Shown here: piece after piece, positions 46,216 to 53,597 of the stretch
Position numbering within the stretch: position 1 is the first letter of the stretch
Layout: every line of letters begins with the position of its first letter
Source of the DNA: Streptomyces cyanogenus
GTDB lineage: Bacteria; Actinomycetota; Actinomycetes; Streptomycetales; Streptomycetaceae
Direction: 5' to 3'
DNA length: 64,000 nucleotides
NCBI RefSeq assembly: GCF_017526105.1
Contig: NZ_CP071839.1
Coordinates: 6,548,001 to 6,612,000 of the forward strand
Position numbers and translations under genes: made by a program
The notes under the pieces: generated by a model
Seen by the model: the letters and a program-made list of their open reading frames with translations, nothing else
Databases searched by the model: none
What the model was told of the DNA's origin: nothing

Positions 46216-47802
46216 ATGGCGAGCGACTTCCTCACCGTGCCCGCTCCGGCACCGGAACCGGGCGGACCGGTCGCGGCCCGCCCGGGCCCGGACGCGACGA
46301 GCAACGCCACCCGGCTGCTGTGCGCGGGCACCTACCTCGACCCGGTCTACCGCGCCGGTGTCATCCGCGAGCTGCTGACCCACCGGTACCGGGTCGTGGC
46401 CCCGTCGTACGGCTACGACGCGGTACCCGTGCTCGCGCACGCGCTGGCGGCACGCCGCCTGCAACGCATCCGGCTGGCCGTGTTCGCCGCGGGCGCCGCC
46501 GTCACGTTCTTCCTGATGGCCGTCGGCGCGCTGAACGGGTTCACCGCGCTGCTGGCCGTGCTCTGGCTGCTGTGGATCACCGCGTACCTGCGGCGGGTCG
46601 TCACCCTGCAGACGCTGACGCGCCGGCTGGCCGCCCGCACCGGGGAGGGACGCCGGGGCCGGGGGTTCGACGGTTCGTACCCCGAACACCCCGAGCTGAC
46701 GCCCGAGCTGGTGGCCAAGATCCAGCGGGAGCAGACCTCGGACGGCACGGTGATCCGCTACGGCGGCTACAAGCCGTTCGTCGGCGCGGGCGCGCAGGTG
46801 CGCCGCTGGTCCAACGCGGAACTGCTGATCGGCGCGCCGCTCGGGGTGTTCGACGGCCGGCCCGGCGCGGTCGCGCCCGCGGCACCCGGCGCCACCGGGC
46901 AGGAGCCCAAGCGCAAGGAGGTCATCCCCTTCACCGTCGAGGAACTGACCGCCTACGTCGCCGACCGCATGACCGCCCGGCTGCGCGCCCAGGCCCGCCC
47001 GACGCAGCGGATCGAGGGCCTCGCCGTGGAGCGGAGCACCTTCACCACGGCCGTCACCACGCTGCGGGGCGTGTCCGAGCCGACCCCCGAGGAGCTCGAC
47101 CGGCTCGACGGCCGGTGGGAGGACGCCCACGACACGGGACGCAGCTATCTGTGCATCCGGGTGGGGTCCTGGGACCAGGAGCTGGTCACCACGGCGTTCG
47201 TCGGCTTCGACCTCAAGGGCAACACCCTGCACACCGAGTTCTACTCGTACGTGCTGGCGCCGGTCCGGGCGAGCTTCCAGCTGGTGGACCGGCTCCCCGC
47301 CGCCCTGGACGAGCGGCTGCTGCTCAAGCTGGCCTGGCACACCGTCCGCGGCACGCCCCACTCCGCGGTACGGTCGGCCGCCGCCAAGGCGGCCGGTGCC
47401 CGGCTGCTGCCGCGGCTGCCGTGGGCCAAGGAGCGCATCCGGGTGCCGCAGCCGGCCGACACCAGCGAGTTCGGCCTCGGCCGCTACGCGGACGCCGTGC
47501 TCAACCGCGGTGCGGTCACCAGCGTCCGGGAGATGGCGACCAGCCCCCACTTCCACGTCTTCTTCCAGGAGACCGACACCATCAAGTACACGCAGATCGT
47601 GGAGCGCCAGTTCCTCCACGTCGTCCGTGACTTCCTGTACGAGCACAACGTGGACCTGGCCGAGCACGAGGCCCGCCAGACCAACATCCTCAACAACTAC
47701 GGGCAGAACAACAACTTCGTCACGGGGAACAACAACACCACCAACTCGGGCACCCAGAACTTCGGCGGCCCGACCGGCGGTCAGGGGGCGGGAGCCGCAT
47801 GA
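46216..47802 (+). CDS. Two-TM protein with C-terminal Asn-rich motif, partner of the TIR-like protein
   Basis: A 528-residue protein I do not recognise. Two membrane segments lie at about 86-103 and 108-126; a cytoplasmic domain follows (about 150-495). The end of the protein (498-516, NNNFVTGNNNTTNSGTQNF) is nearly identical to residues 22-40 of the next protein. The arrangement, with the sensor's C-terminus matching the effector's N-terminus, is like bacterial amyloid signalling pairs. It overlaps the TIR-like gene by four bases (ATGA). It may be a membrane sensor or scaffold that recruits the TIR-like protein. Confidence 0.65.
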   Translation: MASDFLTVPAPAPEPGGPVAARPGPDATSNATRLLCAGTYLDPVYRAGVIRELLTHRYRVVAPSYGYDAVPVLAHALAARRLQRIRLAVFAAGAAVTFFLMAVGALNGFTALLAVLWLLWITAYLRRVVTLQTLTRRLAARTGEGRRGRGFDGSYPEHPELTPELVAKIQREQTSDGTVIRYGGYKPFVGAGAQVRRWSNAELLIGAPLGVFDGRPGAVAPAAPGATGQEPKRKEVIPFTVEELTAYVADRMTARLRAQARPTQRIEGLAVERSTFTTAVTTLRGVSEPTPEELDRLDGRWEDAHDTGRSYLCIRVGSWDQELVTTAFVGFDLKGNTLHTEFYSYVLAPVRASFQLVDRLPAALDERLLLKLAWHTVRGTPHSAVRSAAAKAAGARLLPRLPWAKERIRVPQPADTSEFGLGRYADAVLNRGAVTSVREMATSPHFHVFFQETDTIKYTQIVERQFLHVVRDFLYEHNVDLAEHEARQTNILNNYGQNNNFVTGNNNTTNSGTQNFGGPTGGQGAGAA

Positions 47803-47918
47803 CGCACACCTCGACGGGCGGCAACAGCAGCGACTACGGAAGCAGCAACGACTTCGGGCGGAACAACAGCTTCGTCACGGGGAACAACAACACCACCAAC
47901 TCGGGGACGCAGAACTTC
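47707..47918. repeat. 57-bp direct repeat encoding the shared Asn-rich motif
   Basis: Copies at 47707-47763 and 47862-47918 differ at three of 57 bases: one changes Asn to Ser, and two are synonymous third-position changes. They lie on two sides of the junction of two genes, each in the gene's own frame, and encode the same 19-residue motif. Confidence 0.9.
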
Positions 47919-48548
47919 CACGTCCCCGTCCCGGCCCGTCCCCTCCGCCCCGTCCCCCCGGACCGGGACGACTCCGCACCGGCCCCGGACCGCCGCCGCA
48001 ACGTCTTCGTCGTCCACGGGCGTGACGAGGAGGTGCGGCTGCGGATGTTCGACCTGCTGCGCCTGCTCGACCTGCGTCCGCTGGAGTGGGAGGACCTGGT
48101 CAAGGCCACCGGCAGGACGGCGCCCTTCCTCGGCGAGGTCGTCGCCGGGGCCCCCGCGCTGGCCCAGGCGGCCCTCGTGCTGCTCACCCCGGACGACATC
48201 GTCCAGCTCCACCCGGACCTGCGCGGCAGGGCCGAGCCGCCGTACGAGACCGAGCCCACCGGTCAGCCCCGGCCCAACGTGCTCATCGAGCTGGGCATGG
48301 TGCTGATGGCCTACCCGGAGCGCACCCTGATGGTGGAGGTCGGCGAGCTGCGCACGATCGCCGACATCGCCGGCCGGAACGTCATCCGCTTCGACGGCAC
48401 GGAGAACGCCCTGCGCAAGATCGCCGAGCGGCTGAAGCTGGCGGGCTGCGCGGTCGACGACACCCGCTCCGACTGGCTCCAGACCTGGCCCTACCGCCAT
48501 CTGTCGGCGTACGGCCGCACCGGGCGGGCGACCCCGCCGGCCCGCTGA
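47799..48548 (+). CDS. TIR-like (CAP12-type) nucleotide-binding domain protein
   Basis: A 249-residue protein. Residues 22-40 are the Asn-rich motif shared with the upstream membrane protein, and 41-66 form a Pro-rich linker. The domain at 67-218 is the TIR-like domain of predicted nucleotide-binding proteins (pfam10137 type): VFVVHGRD at 69-76, LLTPDD at 128-133, RPNVLIELGM at 158-167. Glu164 in the last motif corresponds to the catalytic Glu of TIR NAD-consuming enzymes of this type. It probably cleaves or cyclises NAD on activation. The last 30 residues are unassigned. Confidence 0.8.
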   Translation: MTHTSTGGNSSDYGSSNDFGRNNSFVTGNNNTTNSGTQNFHVPVPARPLRPVPPDRDDSAPAPDRRRNVFVVHGRDEEVRLRMFDLLRLLDLRPLEWEDLVKATGRTAPFLGEVVAGAPALAQAALVLLTPDDIVQLHPDLRGRAEPPYETEPTGQPRPNVLIELGMVLMAYPERTLMVEVGELRTIADIAGRNVIRFDGTENALRKIAERLKLAGCAVDDTRSDWLQTWPYRHLSAYGRTGRATPPAR

Positions 48549-48552
48549 GCCG

Positions 48553-48600
48553 CGGTACGGGCCCGGTGGTCGTCCACGGTCGGGGGACGGGCCCGTACCG
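48553..48600. terminator. Bidirectional terminator between TIR-like and TM-macro genes
   Basis: CGGTACGGGCCCG at 48553-48565 pairs perfectly with 48588-48600 around a 22-base loop. It separates two convergent genes. Confidence 0.75.
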
Positions 48601-48625
48601 CTCAGCGCACCGCTGCCGCCCGGCG

Positions 48626-49540
48626 TCAGACATGGCGCCGGGCGCCCGCCGCCAGACCGGCCAGGAACGCGCCGGTCTCCGGCAGGTCGATCCGCCCCAG
48701 CTCACCGGGGCGGATCACCACGTGCAGCTCGCGGCAGATCCTCCGCTCCCACGAGTGCACGACGAAGGACAGCAGGATCAGCCGCAGCAGGCTGTCCTCG
48801 TCCATGTCGTGCAGCCGGGCCAGACCCGCCCCGGTCAACGGCATGGTGAGGCGTTCCAGCTGGCCGTGCCGGTGGACGGCGTCCCACAGCCGGTCCAGGC
48901 CGAGCCACAGGTCCTGGACCTTGGAGGAGGCGACGCAGTCGTTGCCCATCCGGCTGTAGGCGACGGCGAAGACCAGGTCGGGCCGGGTGCCGAGGACGGC
49001 GACCGTGCCGACCGGATACCGGGCCCGCTTGCCCCGCGGCTTGTCCCGCGCGCTCTCCCACGCCACCGGCGTCACCCCCGCCAGCGCCGTGGCCAGTTCC
49101 GCGTCCAGCCGGCGTGCGTCCCCGGCGTAGCGGCGGGCGAGCAACTGCCCTTGCACGCTGCCGTCGTTGATGACGACGCCGTCGTCCACGACCGTGTCGA
49201 AGGTGTCGGTGAACCCCACCACCAGCTGGCCGGGCTGGTCGAAGAGATCGCCCTCCTCCACCACCACCGTCATCCCGGGGCGGGTGAACTCCTGCCGCAC
49301 GGCGGCCTGCGGGCGCGCCCGGGCCAGCCCCCAGGCCAGGCACAGGGTGACGGAGCCGGCCAGCACCAGCCCGGGCCGGGAGACGACGCCCGGGAACAGC
49401 TGGCCGGCGAACTGCACCACGGCCGACACCCCGCCGAAGGCCGCCAGCACGCTGCCCGCGAACACCCGCCGCCCGCGCCACGACCGCAGGGGACGCAGCC
49501 GCCCGGGCCGCGGCGAGGAGTGCCGACCGGTCAATCGCAT
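48626..49540 (-). CDS. Two-TM protein with ThsA-type macro domain (DUF6430-like)
   Basis: A 304-residue protein. Basic N-terminus, two membrane segments (about 26-48 and 56-74) and a cytoplasmic macro-like domain (about 92-295). Signatures LVVGFTDTFDT, SVQGQLLARRY, RYPVGT, AVAYSRMGND and MPLTGAGLARL match the DUF6430/ThsA macro family, known as effector of type II Thoeris where it binds a TIR-made ADP-ribose derivative. ATG 49540 (GGAG seven bases upstream) is set by the 74-bp spacer to the divergent regulator. It probably perturbs the membrane on binding a nucleotide signal; this is inference from the family. Confidence 0.8.
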   Translation of the reverse strand: MRLTGRHSSPRPGRLRPLRSWRGRRVFAGSVLAAFGGVSAVVQFAGQLFPGVVSRPGLVLAGSVTLCLAWGLARARPQAAVRQEFTRPGMTVVVEEGDLFDQPGQLVVGFTDTFDTVVDDGVVINDGSVQGQLLARRYAGDARRLDAELATALAGVTPVAWESARDKPRGKRARYPVGTVAVLGTRPDLVFAVAYSRMGNDCVASSKVQDLWLGLDRLWDAVHRHGQLERLTMPLTGAGLARLHDMDEDSLLRLILLSFVVHSWERRICRELHVVIRPGELGRIDLPETGAFLAGLAAGARRHV

Positions 49541-49614
49541 GCTTCGCTCCAGGTCACCTTGGTACGCTGACGGCACTGTCGACGGGACGTCACGCGGCGG
49601 AGGGGGCGAGGCGC

Positions 49615-51003
49615 GTGCAGACCCGTGCACCGTGCATACGGGTGAGCGTTCTGGGCCCCGTCCGGCTGGACGTGAACGGCACCGCCGTACGCCTCACCCC
49701 GCTCACCGCCCGGCTGCTGGCCCGGCTGGTCGCCGCCGACGGCGAGGCCGTCACGGCGCGCCGGCTGTACCTGGACGTCTGGCAGCCGACCGTGGAACTG
49801 CCGCACCAGGACCTGCGCAACCGCAACGAGGTGCAGAAACGGATCCTTGAGCTGCGCCGCGCCTTCGACCGGGCGGGGCCGGGACACGGTGCCCGGATCG
49901 TGCGCACCGACCGGCTGCCGACCGCGCGCGGCGCCGAGAGCACCTACCGGCTCGACCTGTCCGACGACGAGCTGGACAGCGCCGAGTTCACGCGCCTGGT
50001 GGGCGACGCGCTGCGCGCGGCACCGGCCTCGGCCGTCCGGCTGCTGACCGACGCCCTGCGGCTGTGGCGCGGCCGGCCGCTGACCGAGGTGCAGGGCGAG
50101 GAGTTCGCGCGCGCACCGGCCCGGCGGCTGACCCAGCTGCGGGAGACCGCGCTGCGGGAACTGATCGCCGGCCACACCGCGCTGGGCCGCTACGACCTCG
50201 CCCTCCCGGTGGCCGAACAGACCGTCCGGGAACGGCCGGAGGACCCCGAGGCCGCCGCCGTCCTCGCCCGGCTGAACGCCCGGCTGCGCGAGCGGCACGG
50301 AGACGAACTGCTGCGCCACACCCTGCGCGGGCTGCGGGTGGACGTCGTCGTGGTGCGCGGTGACCTGTTCGACCAGGAGGACGCCAACCTGGTCGTGGGG
50401 TTCTCCGACACCTTCGACACCTCCACCGACGACATCGTCATCAGCCGGGAGAGCGTGCAGGGGCAGCTGGTCGACCGCCTCTTCGCGGGCCGGCACCGGC
50501 TGCTGGACGACCAACTGCGGCGCGGGCTGAAGGAGGTCGTCCCGCTGGCCACCGAGAGCGTCCGGGCCAAGCCGCGCGGCCGGCGCACCCGCTACCCGAT
50601 CGGCACGACCGTGCCGGTCCCGGTCGGCAGACGCCGCGTCTTCGCCCTCGCCTACTCGCGGTTGGGCAACGACCTGCGCGCCCGGTCCGCCCCGGCCGAC
50701 CTGCGGCTGAGCCTGGAACGCCTGTGGCCGTCGGTCGCGCTGCACGGCCTGTTCAGACCCGTGGCGATACCGCTGATCGGCGCCGGCCTGTCGCGCCTCG
50801 TCGAACTCGACCACACCCAGCTGCTGTCGCTGATCGTCGAGACCTTCACCGAGAGCCTGCGCCAGGACCCGGCCGTCTGCCCCGAGCTGCGGATCGTCGT
50901 CCGGGACGCGGAGCTGGAGCGGACCGACCTCTCGGCGGTCGAGGCGTTCCTGCGCGGCGCGGACGAGCGGGGCCCGGTACTGCCGCCGACCGGCACGGTC
51001 TGA
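49615..51003 (+). CDS. SARP/BTAD-type regulator fused to a ThsA-type macro domain
   Basis: A 462-residue protein. Residues 8-115 are an OmpR-type winged helix, 118-235 a bacterial transcriptional activation domain (BTAD) of the SARP type, and 243-440 a macro-like domain. The last domain shares with the divergent TM protein the segments GDLFDQ, VVGFSDTFDT, SVQGQL, AKPRGRRTRYPIGT, LAYSRLGND and IPLIGAGLSRL. I know no SARP with such a domain. It could sense an ADP-ribose-type signal and switch on neighbouring genes. GTG 49615 follows GGAGGGGGCGAGG. Confidence 0.8.
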   Translation: MQTRAPCIRVSVLGPVRLDVNGTAVRLTPLTARLLARLVAADGEAVTARRLYLDVWQPTVELPHQDLRNRNEVQKRILELRRAFDRAGPGHGARIVRTDRLPTARGAESTYRLDLSDDELDSAEFTRLVGDALRAAPASAVRLLTDALRLWRGRPLTEVQGEEFARAPARRLTQLRETALRELIAGHTALGRYDLALPVAEQTVRERPEDPEAAAVLARLNARLRERHGDELLRHTLRGLRVDVVVVRGDLFDQEDANLVVGFSDTFDTSTDDIVISRESVQGQLVDRLFAGRHRLLDDQLRRGLKEVVPLATESVRAKPRGRRTRYPIGTTVPVPVGRRRVFALAYSRLGNDLRARSAPADLRLSLERLWPSVALHGLFRPVAIPLIGAGLSRLVELDHTQLLSLIVETFTESLRQDPAVCPELRIVVRDAELERTDLSAVEAFLRGADERGPVLPPTGTV

Positions 51004-51168
51004 CCTGTTCACACCCCCAGCAAAGCTCCCCGTCCGCTTCCGCCGACAGTCACCGCCCGCTTCCGGAACGCTTCCGGGCCCCGCCGCGCCGCTCCCGGGG
51101 CGGAAATCGGCGATGCGGAAACCGCCGAGCGGCGGGTGAAGCGGGGCCCCGGTGGTCAGGATGGAGGC

Positions 51169-52392
51169 ATGGGATTCCATGTCGACTCCGAGGCCGGGCG
51201 GCTGCGCCGCGTCATCCTGCACCGGCCGGATCTGGAGCTCAAGAGGCTCACCCCCAGCAACAAGGACGCCCTGCTCTTCGACGACGTGCTCTGGGTGCGC
51301 CGAGCGCGCGCCGAACACGACGGGTTCGCCGACGTACTGCGCGACCGCGGGGTCGAGGTCCACCTCTTCGGTGACCTGCTCGCCGAGACCCTGGCGCTGC
51401 CCGAGGCCCGCGCGCTCGTCCTGGACCGGGTCTTCGACGAGAAGGAGTACGGCCCGCTCGCCACCGGCCACCTGCGCGCCGCCTTCGACGGGATGACCCC
51501 CGGCGAGCTGGTCGACGCCCTGGTCGGCGGGATGACCAAGCGGGAGTTCCTGGCGAGGCACGCGGAGCCGACCTCGGTCCGCTTCCACGTCATGGAGCTG
51601 GACGACTTCCTGCTCCGCCCGCTGCCGAACCACCTGTTCACCCGGGACACCTCGGCGTGGATCTACGACGGCGTCTCCATCAACGCCATGCGCTGGCCCG
51701 CCCGGCAGCGGGAGACGATCCACTTCGAGGCGATCTACCGCCACCACCCGCTGTTCCGTGACGAGACGTTCCGCGTGTGGTCCCGGGGGCAGGTGGACTA
51801 CCCCTCCACCATCGAGGGCGGTGACGTCCTGGTGATCGGCAACGGCGCCGTCCTGATCGGCATGAGCGAGCGCACCACCCCGCAGGCCGTGGAGATGCTG
51901 GCGCACAAGCTGTTCGCGGCCGGCTCGGCGCGTACGATCGTCGCGCTCGACATGCCCAAGCGGCGCGCCTTCATGCACCTCGACACGGTGATGACCATGG
52001 TCGACGGCGACACGTTCACCCAGTACGCCGGCCTCGGCATGCTCCGCTCGTACACCATCGAACCGGGCGTCGGAGAACGTGAGCTGAAGGTCACCGACCA
52101 TCCGCCGGAGCACATGCACCGGGCGATCGCCGCCGCGCTCGGCCTCGGCGAGATCCGGGTGCTGACCGCCACGCAGGACGTGCACGCGGCCGAACGCGAG
52201 CAGTGGGACGACGGCTGCAACGTGCTCGCCGTCGAGCCCGGGGTCGTCGTCGCCTACGAGCGGAACTCCACCACCAACACGCATCTGCGCAAGCAGGGCA
52301 TCGAGGTGATCGAGATCCCGGGCAGCGAGCTGGGCCGGGGCCGGGGCGGCCCGCGGTGCATGAGCTGTCCCGTGGAGCGGGATCCCGTATGA
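51169..52392 (+). CDS. arcA: Arginine deiminase
   Basis: A 407-residue enzyme hydrolysing arginine to citrulline and ammonia. Catalytic segments are present: LFTRDTSAWI, EGGDVLVIG, HLDTVMTM, and the nucleophile Cys in CMSCPVERD near the C-terminus. Length fits the family. ATG 51169 follows ATGGAGGC. The next gene makes ornithine carbamoyltransferase, so the two catalyse consecutive steps of the arginine deiminase pathway, with carbamate kinase not seen nearby. The promoter must lie in 51004-51168. Confidence 0.94.
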   Translation: MGFHVDSEAGRLRRVILHRPDLELKRLTPSNKDALLFDDVLWVRRARAEHDGFADVLRDRGVEVHLFGDLLAETLALPEARALVLDRVFDEKEYGPLATGHLRAAFDGMTPGELVDALVGGMTKREFLARHAEPTSVRFHVMELDDFLLRPLPNHLFTRDTSAWIYDGVSINAMRWPARQRETIHFEAIYRHHPLFRDETFRVWSRGQVDYPSTIEGGDVLVIGNGAVLIGMSERTTPQAVEMLAHKLFAAGSARTIVALDMPKRRAFMHLDTVMTMVDGDTFTQYAGLGMLRSYTIEPGVGERELKVTDHPPEHMHRAIAAALGLGEIRVLTATQDVHAAEREQWDDGCNVLAVEPGVVVAYERNSTTNTHLRKQGIEVIEIPGSELGRGRGGPRCMSCPVERDPV

Positions 52393-52464
52393 CGTCGCAT
52401 ATAAATGTGAAGGATCGTATAGACTTCCAGCGTCCCGTAGCCCTCACCCCTGGAGCGCCCCGCC
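52393..52464 (+). promoter_or_regulatory. AT-rich arcA-argF spacer, probable promoter or operator
   Basis: The stretch 52400-52430 (CATATAAATGTGA, then GTATAGACT) is unusually AT-rich for this DNA. It could be a -10 region or a binding site for ArgR or a CRP/FNR-type regulator, both common at arginine genes; I cannot tell which. Confidence 0.4.
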
Positions 52465-53487
52465 ATGGCGACAGTCCCGACCGCCCTCGCCGGCCGCCAC
52501 TTCCTCAAGGAGGCGGACTTCACCGAGGAGGAGTTCCGCGGCCTGGTCGAGCTGGCCGCCGAGCTGAAGGCCGCCAAGAAGGCCGGGGCCGAGACACGGT
52601 ACCTGCGGGGCAGGAACATCGCGCTGATCTTCGAGAAGACCTCGACGCGCACCCGCTGCGCGTTCGAGGTCGCCGCGGCCGACCAGGGCGCCCACACCAC
52701 CTACCTCGACCCGGTCGGCTCGCAGATCGGGCACAAGGAGTCGGTGAAGGACACCGCCCGCGTGCTGGGCCGGATGTACGACGCGATCGAGTACCGGGGC
52801 GACAGCCAGGCCAAGGTCGAGGAGCTGGCCGCGTACGCCGGCGTGCCCGTCTACAACGGCCTCACCGACGACTGGCACCCCACCCAGATGCTCGCCGACG
52901 TGCTCACCATGACCGAGCACAGCGCCAAGCCGCTGCGGAAGATCGCCTTCGCCTACCTCGGGGACGCCCGCTTCAACATGGGCAACTCCTACCTGGTCAC
53001 CGGCGCCCTGCTCGGCATGGACGTGCGGATCGTCGCCCCGAAGAGCTACTGGCCCGCCCAGGAGATCGTCGACCGCGCCCGCGAGCTGGCCGCCGCCAGC
53101 GGCGCCCGCGTCACCCTCACCGAGGACGTCGCCGAGGGCGTCCTGGGCGCCGACTTCGTCGCCACCGACGTCTGGGTCTCGATGGGCGAACCCAAGGAGG
53201 TCTGGAGCGAGCGGATCGCGGCCCTCGCCCCGTACGCCGTGACCATGGACGTCCTGCGCGCCACCGGCAACCCGGACGTGAAGTTCCTGCACTGCCTGCC
53301 GGCCTTCCACGACCTCGGCACCGCCGTGGGCCGGCAGATCCACGAGGCCCACGGCCTGGCGTCGCTGGAGGTGACGGACGAGGTCTTCGAGTCCGCCCAC
53401 TCGGTCGTCTTCGACGAGGCCGAGAACCGCCTGCACACCATCAAGGCGGTGCTGGTGGCCACACTCGCCCGGGAAAGCCTTGCCTGA
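52465..53487 (+). CDS. argF: Ornithine carbamoyltransferase
   Basis: A 340-residue transcarbamoylase interconverting citrulline and ornithine plus carbamoyl phosphate. The carbamoyl-phosphate loop STRTR (in EKTSTRTRCAFE), the QIGHKES element and the HCLPAFHD motif with the catalytic Cys are visible. Next to arcA, it is more likely the catabolic (arcB-type) enzyme than the biosynthetic one, although sequence alone does not settle this. Length is normal. Confidence 0.93.
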   Translation: MATVPTALAGRHFLKEADFTEEEFRGLVELAAELKAAKKAGAETRYLRGRNIALIFEKTSTRTRCAFEVAAADQGAHTTYLDPVGSQIGHKESVKDTARVLGRMYDAIEYRGDSQAKVEELAAYAGVPVYNGLTDDWHPTQMLADVLTMTEHSAKPLRKIAFAYLGDARFNMGNSYLVTGALLGMDVRIVAPKSYWPAQEIVDRARELAAASGARVTLTEDVAEGVLGADFVATDVWVSMGEPKEVWSERIAALAPYAVTMDVLRATGNPDVKFLHCLPAFHDLGTAVGRQIHEAHGLASLEVTDEVFESAHSVVFDEAENRLHTIKAVLVATLARESLA

Positions 53488-53597
53488 CCCGCCTCACCAG
53501 GCCTTATCCTGACCGGCGGCCCGGAACCACCCCTTCCGCTGCCGTCGCCGCGCCCCTACGCAGGGCGCCCGCACCACCAGAAACGAGCACCACCCGC

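Noticed and set aside
47707..47918. Possible CRISPR or mobile-element direct repeat
   Set aside because: Only two copies, each in frame at the end or start of a gene; no spacer array, no terminal inverted repeats.
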